Source of the DNA: Siphlonurus alternatus
Lineage: Eukaryota > Arthropoda > Insecta > Ephemeroptera > Siphlonuridae
DNA length: 64,000 nt
Direction of reading: 5' to 3'
Assembly: GCA_949825025.1 (NCBI GenBank)
Contig: OX463781.1
Coordinates: forward strand, 8,000,648-8,064,647
Below, in pieces: positions 37,286-48,050 of this stretch (the stretch's first letter is position 1; every line of letters starts with the position of its first letter). Below the pieces are notes generated by a model that saw only the letters and a list, made by a program, of their open reading frames with translations, was not told the DNA's origin and searched no databases. A program made the translations under genes and the position numbers.

Positions 37286-38024
37286 AAAAGTGTTAGAAAT
37301 GAAAATATATTTTTTTCACTATTTTTCCACCTGAAAATTGTCCAAGACAGTTCAATTTGGTAATTTTCATAATTTGTCATGAAGATTTCATTTTTGGGTC
37401 TATTCAAGTATAGGTGTGTATGTGAAAATAGGGTCAAATATCAAAATTGATTTTTCAATTAATTTTACCGTGAACAAAGGGCTACAACTAAATGGTTCTA
37501 TAAATTTCAGGAAAAAAAATCGAATTTTTATTTTGAAACCCCTCAAAGGCCCATGATTAACTTACATTTGCCCACATGGAAAAAATTAGATTCAGCCCGA
37601 ACGAAAGGTACCACCCTTCATAGTATTAGAAAAGGGTCCAACATCCCAGGTTTCATAAAATTTGGTGTTTACACTTCGTGAGTGTCCCTTTTAAGTTCAA
37701 TATTTTTAGGAAACCGCAAAATTATATAATTTAATGATTTGATGGTTTTCGAGTTATTTATATTTCTTTTATAGAGTTTTACATCATTTGTCACTATTTT
37801 TTAGATTTTCGTGGTGCTGTACGGCGACTATTTTTCCAAACTGCTGATGAACATCCTAGTTAGCCTTCGAATATATGAAATATGTACACATTTTAAGAAA
37901 AACACAACATGAAAAGAAAATTAAAAATTTATTTTTAAAAATCTTTAATGCATAATAAGTCTTGAGAGCAATTTAAATTGTTGTATATAATAATTATGTG
38001 TTGTTTTGTAATGGTTTTATGTGT
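37286..38024. other. Unique AT-rich DNA upstream of the Ulp1 gene
   Basis: No repeat or ORF that can be supported. A 103-codon minus-strand frame (37126-37437) covers repeat sequence and resembles nothing I know. Confidence 0.5.
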
Positions 38025-38042
38025 GTTTTTTTTCTCTGGCAG
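38025..38042 (+). promoter_or_regulatory. Possible 3' splice site upstream of the Ulp1 ORF
   Basis: A T-rich tract ending in CTCTGGCAG followed by GATCAATG resembles an intron acceptor (AG at 38041-38042). A weaker acceptor-like TTTTATAG ends at 38129. Either would place an untranslated first exon further upstream. Confidence 0.3.
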
Positions 38043-38232
38043 GATCAATGTCATTTTGTACGACCCATACGTTCTTGTAAATTAGTATTTTAAATTTAAA
38101 CTTCAATGTAATAATTATTTTTTTTATAGTGCGCTCATAGAAAAAGAAATGGACAATTTATTTCAAATATAAGAAATTGTATTTCATACTTTTAAAATAA
38201 AAAGCTAAACAAATTTCCATTTATTAATAGCA

Positions 38233-40053
38233 ATGGGTAAATCAAGAAGTACAGATGAATTGGCCAAACAGTTACACGAGTATCTTTCCATCCATTTGTC
38301 CAGCTTAGATGAACTAAATCATGTGAGAGGTAAATCAATTTTTAAAAAAGCAGCAAAAATCATGTTTGGTAACACTTATGAAAAAACGGTGTTAAGGGTG
38401 AACAATTTGTGGCGAGATCATGTAAGAAACAAATTTTTAAGTGAATATAGTGAAAAATTAGTTTCCAACATCTCCAAAAGTGAAAAGATTGACGGGCTTC
38501 CAAAAGAAGAGAAAATTGTGAAGGTAGAGGCTCCAACTTGTGAAGGGGAGAATAATGTTGAAATTTCAAAAGATGAAGTTAATAATGAAGTAAAAATACA
38601 TAATGTAGCCATTATCATTAATGTTGAGCCAGGTATGCCTTCACCAAAATCAGTAGTGTCCCCAAAAAATATGGAATGTGAAGCAAAAATCGGAAAATGT
38701 GGTCCTATACTTTCACCAACCAAGGAAGCTAGCGTGGAGAAAGTACAAGAAGATGCTTCGTATACATTGAAAGACGATCAATCTTTGATAATTGATGTTC
38801 ATGAAAACCACCTTGAACTAATCCACAAAGAACCCACTGAGTTTAGCAAACCAGTTTCTGCAACACGCGGTGGTCCAAAAGTAAATGAATCATCTAATAA
38901 CAAGCTCAAACGTTTATTCAATGTTGAAACAAGTGAAAAGAAGAACAGCAAGGATATTTTGCAAACTAAAAAACCAAAATCAAGTGTTGATCCTAGTTTG
39001 GAAACAACGAAAGCTGAAAAACAAGAAGATTGTGAAGACAAATGTAATCCTCCCATCATCTCACAGAAAAATTACAAAAATGAATGGTGGCAAAAATCAA
39101 ATATCATTAATAAAATTCAGATAAATATTGAAACTGGTTTGAGGAGATTGGAGGTAGGTGGATGGCTTAATGATGACATTATTAATTCATTCATCTTCAC
39201 ACAAACAGTGAATGCAAATAAATCGGGAAAAAAAGTGTGGTTCTTTACAACACATACTATGGCTTCAATCACTTATTTAAATGGAGACAACACAATAATT
39301 GCAAAAAATAACATGGTGTTTGATTATGACATTTGGCTACTTCCTACGGGTGTAAATCACAATCACTGGATACTATTTGTAATTTCTTTTAAAAGAAAAG
39401 TAGTTTTATGTTTAGATTCACTGCTCAATCATAAATTGTATGGAAAACCAGTGCTGGAAAAAGTAATGAAATTTGTAGATCGTGCTTACCAGGAATGTCG
39501 AAATGATTCATTTGATTGGCAAGGATGGAATATATATTTTCCAACTGATAATCCTCATCAAAATAATGGCAATGACTGTGGTGTACATGTTTGCGTATGG
39601 TCACACATCATTTGTACCAGTACACACCTCGTCTTCACTCACAACAACATACCTTCAGCTAGAATATATATTATGAATGAATTATTGGAATTTAAAGATC
39701 CTCAGAACAAGTTTCCAGTCCTTACTTGTAAGGTCGAAAAAAAACCACAGCCAGAGAGGAGAATTGTTGGAAACATTTTAAAGGACTCTGTGCCAACAGG
39801 ATTCCATTCAACTCTTCATTTTTGCTCTAGTTTATTGCAGAATGAACTACGAAACGAGCAAAGAAGTGTGTGTTCTAAAGGGAATAAATGTATGTCTCCA
39901 AATACTAGAATGATTCCTTGTTATACATGTTCAGATAGAGTGTACCATTTAGAATGCCTCAGAGTGAGACGTGTCCCTAAAAAACTTTTCTGTTCAACGT
40001 GCAAAACCCCTGAAAGCAGTGGCAAACATTTGAATGTGAAAAAGAAGCAATAG
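38233..40053 (+). CDS. Ulp1/SENP-like (C48) cysteine protease with C-terminal PHD-like finger, transposon-encoded
   Basis: This is an intact ORF of 606 residues. Residues 1-75 are a basic, helix-rich head of unknown function. Residues 80-290 are a charged, low-complexity linker. Residues about 295-495 form a C48 protease domain: WLND at 311-314, His378 followed by Trp379, Asp395 in CLDSL, Gln443 and Cys449 in the QNNGNDCG motif. The His-Asp-Cys triad and oxyanion Gln are all present. Residues 547-590 have the spacing C-x5-C-x9-C-x2-C-x5-H-x2-C-x11-C-x2-C (Cys547, 553, 563, 566, His572, Cys575, 587, 590), a PHD-like zinc finger. Known C48 enzymes cut SUMO or related ubiquitin-like proteins, and PHD fingers often read histone H3. 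The start ATG has G at -3 and +4, and an in-frame TAA lies at 38206-38208. The gene lies between the two inverted arrays of the giant element, so it is most likely an element gene. Its role in transposition or in evading host SUMO control is inferred. An upstream spliced exon cannot be excluded. Confidence 0.9.
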   Translation: MGKSRSTDELAKQLHEYLSIHLSSLDELNHVRGKSIFKKAAKIMFGNTYEKTVLRVNNLWRDHVRNKFLSEYSEKLVSNISKSEKIDGLPKEEKIVKVEAPTCEGENNVEISKDEVNNEVKIHNVAIIINVEPGMPSPKSVVSPKNMECEAKIGKCGPILSPTKEASVEKVQEDASYTLKDDQSLIIDVHENHLELIHKEPTEFSKPVSATRGGPKVNESSNNKLKRLFNVETSEKKNSKDILQTKKPKSSVDPSLETTKAEKQEDCEDKCNPPIISQKNYKNEWWQKSNIINKIQINIETGLRRLEVGGWLNDDIINSFIFTQTVNANKSGKKVWFFTTHTMASITYLNGDNTIIAKNNMVFDYDIWLLPTGVNHNHWILFVISFKRKVVLCLDSLLNHKLYGKPVLEKVMKFVDRAYQECRNDSFDWQGWNIYFPTDNPHQNNGNDCGVHVCVWSHIICTSTHLVFTHNNIPSARIYIMNELLEFKDPQNKFPVLTCKVEKKPQPERRIVGNILKDSVPTGFHSTLHFCSSLLQNELRNEQRSVCSKGNKCMSPNTRMIPCYTCSDRVYHLECLRVRRVPKKLFCSTCKTPESSGKHLNVKKKQ

Positions 40054-40875
40054 CAGAAGAAGTAGTAATTTAGTTCAATGAATGTAGTTTAATTACTATT
40101 TTTCATACTTATGTAGTTTTTAAAAATTAATATGTGTAGATAAAATTTATTTGTCATTCTTTAATTTAGTGGGCCAGTAGAAGAGGAATACTCCGAAATA
40201 CTTGGAGCCTGTACTACTGGTTTATTGGTTTTGTTAGTGAGGGATATTATAATTGTATTAAAACTATTTCTATAGCTAGTTTATTTTACTTTTTTAAAGA
40301 ATTTTTTAAAAACAGTCTCTTTTTATGTACCTTTTCAGTCTTCTTTCGTAACATATTTTGAAGTATTTTTTTTATAATAATTAAATAGAAATTAAGAATA
40401 TTTTTGTCAATATTTAAAAGATTCTAAATAGCTTTTGTTAGACTAATGCTTCTTGAAGATAATATGTTTTGTTTCACATTCAAGGAGTAATGAAGAGGAG
40501 ATAAATTCTCTTCTACAATCAGAGCAGTCACAGCTTGTGTCTTCGCTTAATAACTTGTAAAACAGAGAAAAGCAGGTGAAGGAAAGTAGATTTTGTTAAA
40601 TTTGCAATAATGAATCAAAATTCAAGGATTTCAAAATCATGTAACTATGATGTGTTACATGATTTGTTCTGTTTTTATTCTGAATATTTACAAGAACCAA
40701 TGTCAATTAATTCACAATATAGTCAAATTTGTCGTTTGAAATTTCTACAGTATGTATAATATTATTAATTCAGCAGAAAATGCAAAATATGATTTTGTGT
40801 GTATGAATAAAAATTGTAATAATGTCGAATGGAAAATGGTAATTTTTATTTTGTAAAAGTGATATATTGGAATAA

Positions 40876-40876
<1 letters not shown>
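40054..40876 (+). other. 3' flank of the Ulp1 gene with a polyadenylation signal
   Basis: AT-rich, with no further ORF. AATAAA at 40805-40810 is the best polyadenylation signal for the gene (about 750 bp after the stop). A second AATAAA at 40874-40879 runs straight into a 28-bp A tract. Confidence 0.4.

Positions 40877-40904
<28 letters not shown>
40877..40904 (+). repeat. Poly(A) tract of 28 bp
   Basis: An uninterrupted A run follows AATAAT. It may be a simple repeat or the tail of a retroposed transcript. Confidence 0.85.
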
Positions 40905-40906
<2 letters not shown>

Positions 40907-41008
40907 CTCCTCCCAGGAGCTGCTATGACCTTGTCGTGGTAGGAGGGGCTCACTGTGCCTGAATTGAAAGTCAATAGAGCAGCAGGCACAGTGCTAACAG
41001 GCAGCTCG
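40905..41008. other. GC-rich 100-bp insert-like segment after the poly(A) tract
   Basis: Composition changes sharply after the poly(A). The segment contains two short inverted pairs, CTCCTCCC with TAGGAGGGG and GGCACAGTG with CACTGTGCC, so it can form stems. It looks like part of a dispersed repeat, but I cannot name the family. Confidence 0.4.
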
Positions 41009-41022
41009 AACTTGAATTTTTG

Positions 41023-41086
41023 TTTGGGCATACATGACCAAAATGTATGTATGTGTCACTTGCCCCAAAATACCAACCAACCAACC
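41023..41086 (+). mobile_element. Short 5'-truncated retroelement 3' end with (CCAA)n tail and 14-bp target duplication
   Basis: The 64-bp segment starts TTTGGGCATACATGACC and ends CCAACCAACCAACC. It is flanked by the 14-bp direct repeat AACTTGAATTTTTG (41009-41022 and 41087-41100). A long target duplication with a simple-repeat tail is the hallmark of non-LTR retroposition. A related copy lies on the opposite strand at 52622-52683. Confidence 0.7.
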
Positions 41087-41207
41087 AACTTGAATTTTTG
41101 CATAGAAATGTTAAAGTTTCATATATTTTAATTGCAGAAAAGAATGACAAAATTATTTAAAAAGTCATAATTCAAATTCTTCAAACGGCCCTTGTCCAAA
41201 AATTAAA

Positions 41208-41640
41208 GTAGTGGTCATGATTTGACCACCTAAAATGAGTGGTCAGACCACTAGATTTAATGGTCCTACCACTAAATCTGGTGGTAGTGGTCAGACCAAG
41301 TAGTAACCTTAGTGGTAGGACCACTAGACCAAGTGGTATTGGTCACATCTAGTGGTAGTTGTCAGACCTTAGTGGTAGGACCACTAGATTAAGTGGTAGG
41401 ACCTAAGTGATAGTGGTCAGATCTAGTGGAGTGGTCAGACCAATTGGTAGCCTTAGTGGTAGGACCCAAATGGTAGTGGTCAGATCTAGTGGTAGTGGTA
41501 AAGCAAGTAGTAGCCTTATTGGTAGGAACACTAGACTAAGTGGTAGGACCTAAGTTGTATAGTGGTCAGATCTAGTGGTAGTGGTCAGACGAGGTGGTAG
41601 TGGTCAGACGAGGTGGTAGTGGTAAGAGTGTTAGCCTAAG
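41208..41640. repeat. Irregular minisatellite of AGTGGTAGTGGTCAGA motifs
   Basis: Repeats of GTGGTCAGACC, AGTGGTAGGACCACTAG and CTAGTGGTAGT occur in both orders over about 430 bp. The first part contains inverted versions (CCTACCACTAAATC). It is non-coding. Confidence 0.9.
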
Positions 41641-41810
41641 TGATAAGAGGTGAAATATTTTTATCACTTATTCATTTTTGGTACGAGTTTCATGGCCTGC
41701 ATACATACATTGACTGTCCTGATCAACTGAGGATTTCCACGGTTCCCGCAGTCTCTATCACCTCAGCGAATGCTAGCTGGGACGCGTAACAGGCACATCA
41801 GATCCAGAAA

Positions 41811-41987
41811 AAAATCGGGGCAGGGGGGGGGAAGGGGGCGGGGGCAGGAGGGCGGCTGCAAAATTTGGAAGGGGGCCGGGGGCTACCGAAAATGTTAAAA
41901 AAATTGAAGTGGGGGAAATGCCTATATTGCCGATGATGAATCCAAAATTTTGGGGGAAAGGGCACCTCCCTCCCCCCCGCCGGATTC
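41811..41987 (+). other. G-rich then C-rich tract next to the right array
   Basis: From about 41816 to 41882 there are many runs of 3-9 G, including GGGGGGGGG, GGGGGCGGGGG and GGGGGCCGGGGG, enough for a G-quadruplex on the plus strand. A C-rich run (CTCCCTCCCCCCC) follows at about 41967-41979. The tract ends exactly where the first right-array unit begins. Confidence 0.8.
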
Positions 41988-44900
41988 GTTTGAATCGGGA
42001 ATTCGGCTTCAAATTTGAATCGGCATTTTGCCATAAATGTTGATAGATACGTATTTTCAAAAATTCATAAAAAATCGGGAAAAAATCGTTGACAGATTTT
42101 GATTGCTTTTTCCATTAGAATACGGTTCAAAATGAATTCAAACAAAATTTCATGTAAAAATATGTATGATGTTTCGGTTTATTTGAATTTGAACTTTGCT
42201 CCATATACTTAACATGGGGGAGGTGTGGCATTTTGATAATTCACCAAAGTTCAACAAATCAATTTTGCCATTTTTGAATTGTATTATAATGTACTTCATA
42301 CTCGTATTATGTGGCATATTTTTTGTCATGAGGTTTGAATCGGGAATTCGGCTTCAAATTTGAATCGGTATTTTGCCATAAATGTTGATAGATACGTATT
42401 TTCAAAAATTCATAAAAAATCGGGAAAAAATCGTTGACAGATTTTGATTGCTTTTTCCATTAGAATACGGTTCAAAATGAATTCAAACAAAATTTCATGT
42501 AAAAATATGTATGATGTTTCGGTTTATTTGAATTTGAACTTTGCTCCATATACTTAACATGGGGGAGGTGTGGCATTTTGATAATTCACCAGAGTTCAAA
42601 AAATCAATTTTGCCATTTTTGAATTGTACTATAATGTACTTCATACTCGTATTATGTGGCATATTTTTTGTCATGAGGTTTGAATCGGGAATTCGGCTTC
42701 AAATTTGAATCTGCATTTTGCCATAAATGTTGATAGATACGTATTTTCAAAAATTCATAAAAAATCGGGAAAAAATCGTTGACAGATTTTGATTGCTTTT
42801 TCCATTAGAATACGGTTCAAAATGAATTCAAACAAAATTTCATGTAAAAATATGTATGATGTTTCGGTTTATTTGAATTTGAACTTTGCTCCATATACTT
42901 AACATGGGGGAGGTGTCGCATTTTGATAATTAACCAGAGTTCAACATATCAATTTTGCCATTTTTGAATTGTACTATAATGTACTTCATACTCGTATTAT
43001 GTGGCATATTTTTTGTCATGAGGTTTGAATCGGGAATTCGGCTTCAAATTTGAATCTGCATTTTGCCATAAATGTTGATTGATACGTATTTTCAAAAATT
43101 CATAAAAAATCGGGAAAAAATCGTTGACAGATTTTGATTGCTTTTCCCATTAGAATACGGTTCAAAATGAATTCAAACAAAATTTCATGTAAAAATATGT
43201 ATGATGTTTCGGTTTATTTGAATTTGAACTTTGCTCCATATACTTAACATGGGGGAGGTGTGGCATTTTGATAATTCACCAGAGTTCAACAAATCAATTT
43301 TGCCATTTTTGAATTGTACTATAATGTACTTCATACTCGTATTATGTGCATTATTTTTTGTCATGAGGTTTGAATCGGGAATTCGGCTTCAAATTTGAAT
43401 CGGCATTTTGCCATAAATGTTGATAGATACGTATTTTCAAAAAATTCATAAAAAATCGGGAAAAAATCGTTGACAGAATTTGAATGCTTTTTCCATTAGA
43501 ATACGGTTCAAAATGAATTCAAACAAAATTTCATGTAAAAATATGTATGATGTTTCGGTTTATTTGAATTTGAACTTTGCTCCATATACTTAACATGGGG
43601 GAGGTGTGGCATTTTGATAATTCACCAGAGTTCAACAAATCAATTTTGCCATTTTTGAATTCTACTATAATGTACTTCATACTCGTATTATGTGGCATAC
43701 TTGGTGCCTTTATGTTTGAATCGGGAATTCGGCTTCAAATTTGAATCGGCTTTTTGCATTAATGTTGATAGATACGTATTTTCAAAAATTCATAAAAAAT
43801 CGGGAAAAAATCGTTGACAGATTTTGATTGCTTTTTCAATTAGAATACGGTTCAAAATGAATTCAAACAAAATTTCATGTAAAAATATGTATGATGTTTC
43901 GGTTTATTTGAATTTGAACTTTGCTCCATATACTTAACATGGGGGAGGTGTGGCATTTTGATAATTCACCAGAGTTCAACAAATCAATTTTGCCATTTTT
44001 GAATTGTACTATAATGTACTTCATACTCGTATTATGTGGCATATTTTTTGTCATGAGGTTTGAATCGGGAATTCGGCTTCAAATTTGAATCGGCATTTTG
44101 CCATAAATGTTGATAGATACGTATTTTCAAAAATTCATAAAAAATCGGGAAAAAATCGTTGACAGAATTTGATTGCTTTTTCCATTAGAATACGGTTCAA
44201 AATGAATTCAAACAAAATTTCATGTAAAAATATGTATGATGTTTCGGTTTATTTGAATTTGAACTTTGCTCCATATACTTAACATGGGGGAGGTGTGGCA
44301 TTTTGATAATTCACCAGAGTTCAACAAATCAATTTTGCCATTTTTGAATTGTACTATAATGTACTTCATACTCGTATTATGTGGCATATTTTTTGTCATG
44401 AGGTTTGAATCGGGAATTCGGCTTCAAATTTGAATCTGCATTTTGCCATAAATGTTGATAGATTAGTATTTTCAAAAATTCATAAAAAATCGGGAAAAAA
44501 TCGTTGACAGATTTTGATTGCTTTTCCCATTAGAATATGGTTCAAAATGAATTCAAACAAAATTTCATGTAAAAATATGTATGGTGTTTCGGTTTATTTG
44601 AATTTGAACTTTGCTCCATATACTTAACATGGGGGAGGTGTGGCATTTTGATAATTCACCAGAGTTCAAAAAATCAATTTTGCCATTTTTGAATTGTACT
44701 ATAATGTACTTCATACTCGTATTATGTGGCATATTTTTTGTCATGAGGTTTGAATCGGGAATTCGGCTTCAAATTTGAATCGGCATTTTGCCATAAATGT
44801 TGATAGATACGTATTTTCAAAAATTCATAAAAAATCGGGAAAAAATCGTTGACAGAATTTGAATGCTTTTTCCATTAGAATACGGTTCAAAATGAATTCA

Positions 44901-47900
44901 AACAAAATTTCATGTAAAAATATGTATGATGTTTCGGTTTATTTGAATTTGAACTTTGCTCCATATACTTAACATGGGGAAGGTGTGACATTTTGATAAT
45001 TCACCAGAGTTCAACAAATCAATTTTGCCATTTTTGAATTGTACTATAATGTACTTCATACTCGTATTATGTGGCATACTTGGTGCCTTTATGTTTGAAT
45101 CGGGAATTCGGCTTCAAATTTGAATCGGCATTTTGCCATAAATGTTGATAGATACGTATTTTCAAAAATTCATAAAAAATCGGGAAAAAATCGTTGACAG
45201 ATTTTGATTGCTTTTTCAATTAGAATACGGTTCAAAATGAAATCAAACAAAATTTCATGTAAAAATATGTATGATGTTTCGGTTTATTTGAATTTGAACT
45301 TTGCTCCATATACTTAACATGGGGGAGGTGTGGCATTTTGATAATTCACCAGAGTTCAACAAATCAATTTTGCCATTTTTGAATTGTACTATAATGTACT
45401 TCATACTCGTATTATGTGGCATACTTGGTGCCTTTATGTTTGAATCGGGAATTCGGCTTCAAATTTGAATCGGCATTTTGCATTAATGTTGATAGATACG
45501 TATTTTCAAAAATTCATAAAAAATCGGGAAAAAATCGTTGACAGATTTTGATTGCTTTTTCAATTAGAATACGGTTCAAAATGAATTCAAACAAAATTTC
45601 ATGTAAAAATATGTATGATGTTTCGGTTTATTTGAATTTGAACTTTGCTCCATATACTTAACATGGGGGAGGTGTGGCATTTTGATAATTCACCAGAGTT
45701 CAACAAATCAATTTTGCCATTTTTGAATTGTACTATAATGTACTTCATACTCGTATTATGTGGCATATTTTTTGTCATGAGGTTTGAATCGGGAATTCGG
45801 CTTCAAATTTGAATCGGCATTTTGCCATAAATGTTGATAGATACGTATTTTCAAAAATTCATAAAAAATCGGGAAAAAATCGTTGACAGAATTTGATTGC
45901 TTTTTCCATTAGAATACGGTTCAAAATGAATTCAAACAAAATTTCATGTAAAAATATGTATGATGTTTCGGTTTATTTGAATTTGAACTTTGCTCCATAT
46001 ACTTAACATGGGGGAGGTGTGGCATTTTGATAATTCACCAGAGTTCAACAAATCAATTTTGCCATTTTTGAATTGTACTATAATGTACTTCATACTCGTA
46101 TTATGTGGCATATTTTTTGTCATGAGGTTTGAATCGGGAATTCGGCTTCAAATTTGAATCTGCATTTTGCCATAAATGTTGATAGATTAGTATTTTCAAA
46201 AATTCATAAAAAATCGGGAAAAAATCGTTGACAGATTTTGATTGCTTTTCCCATTAGAATATGGTTCAAAATGAATTCAAACAAAATTTCATGTAAAAAT
46301 ATGTATGATGTTTCGGTTTATTTGAATTTGAACTTTGCTCCATATACTTAACATGGGGGAGGTGTGGCATTTTGATAATTCACCAGAGTTCAAAAAATCA
46401 ATTTTGCCATTTTTGAATTGTACTATAATGTACTTCATACTCGTATTATGTGGCATATTTTTTGTCATGAGGTTTGAATCGGGAATTCGGCTTCAAATTT
46501 GAATCGGCATTTTGCCATAAATGTTGATAGATACGTATTTTCAAAAATTCATAAAAAATCGGGAAAAAATCGTTGACAGAATTTGAATGCTTTTTCCATT
46601 AGAATACGGTTCAAAATGAATTCAAACAAAATTTCATGTAAAAATATGTATGATGTTTCGGTTTATTTGAATTTGAACTTTGCTCCATATACTTAACATG
46701 GGGAAGGTGTGACATTTTGATAATTCACCAGAGTTCAACAAATCAATTTTGCCATTTTTGAATTGTACTATAATGTACTTCATACTCGTATTATGTGGCA
46801 TACTTGGTGCCTTTATGTTTGAATCGGGAATTCGGCTTCAAATTTGAATCGGCATTTTGCCATAAATGTTGATAGATACGTATTTTCAAAAATTCATAAA
46901 AAATCGGGAAAAAATCGTTGACAGATTTTGATTGCTTTTTCAATTAGAATACGGTTCAAAATGAAATCAAACAAAATTTCATGTAAAAATATGTATGATG
47001 TTTCGGTTTATTTGAATTTGAACTTTGCTCCATATACTTAACATGGGGGAGGTGTGGCATTTTGATAATTCACCAGAGTTCAACAAATCAATTTTGCCAT
47101 TTTTGAATTGTACTATAATGTACTTCATACTCGTATTATGTGGCATACTTGGTGCCTTTATGTTTGAATCGGGAATTCGGCTTCAAATTTGAATCGGCAT
47201 TTTGCCATAAATGTTGATAGATACGTATTTTCAAAAATTCATAAAAAATCGGGAAAAAATCGTTGACAGATTTTGATTGCTTTTTCAATTAGAATACGGT
47301 TCAAAATGAATTCAAACAAAATTTCATGTAAAAATATGTATGATGTTTCGGTTTATTTGAATTTGAACTTTGCTCCATATACTTAACATGGGGGAGGTGT
47401 GGCATTTTGATAATTCACCAGAGTTCAACAAATCAATTTTGCCATTTTTGAATTGTACTATAATGTACTTCATACTCGTATTATGTGGCATATTTTTTGT
47501 CATGAGGTTTGAATCGGGAATTCGGCTTCAAATTTGAATCGGCATTTTGCCATAAATGTTGATAGATACGTATTTTCAAAAATTCATAAAAAATCGGGAA
47601 AAAATCGTTGACAGAATTTGATTGCTTTTTCCATTAGAATACGGTTCAAAATGAATTCAAACAAAATTTCATGTAAAAATATGTATGATGTTTCGGTTTA
47701 TTTGAATTTGAACTTTGCTCCATATACTTAACATGGGGGAGGTGTGGCATTTTGATAATTCACCAGAGTTCAACAAATCAATTTTGCCATTTTTGAATTG
47801 TACTATAATGTACTTCATACTCGTATTATGTGGCATATTTTTTGTCATGAGGTTTGAATCGGGAATTCGGCTTCAAATTTGAATCGGCATTTTGCCATAA

Positions 47901-48050
47901 ATGTTGATAGATACGTATTTTCAAAAATTCATAAAAAATCGGGAAAAAATCGTTGACAGATTTTGATTGCTTTTTCCATTAGAATACGGTTCAAAATGAA
48001 TTCAAACAAAATTTCATGTAAAAATATGTATGATGTTTCGGTTTATTTGA
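41988..48050 (-). repeat. Right tandem array of the same 345-bp unit, inverted, about 17.6 copies
   Basis: This is the reverse complement of the left-array unit, with the same variant classes; for example the ATAAAGGCACC type appears as GGTGCCTTTAT at about 43700, 45079, 45424, 46803 and 47148. It is half as long as the left array. The unit at which it starts is not the one at which the left array stops, so the inner borders are asymmetric. It ends abruptly at 48050 within a unit. It forms the right arm of the fold-back element. Confidence 0.97.

Noticed and set aside
38360..39676. Frames of 64-101 codons overlapping the Ulp1 gene
   Set aside because: Shadows of the real ORF in other frames; no domain and poorer composition.
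27462..42060. 60-95 codon frames in the 345-bp arrays
   Set aside because: Only units with small length changes or the border are open; other units carry stops, so there is no gene in the repeat.
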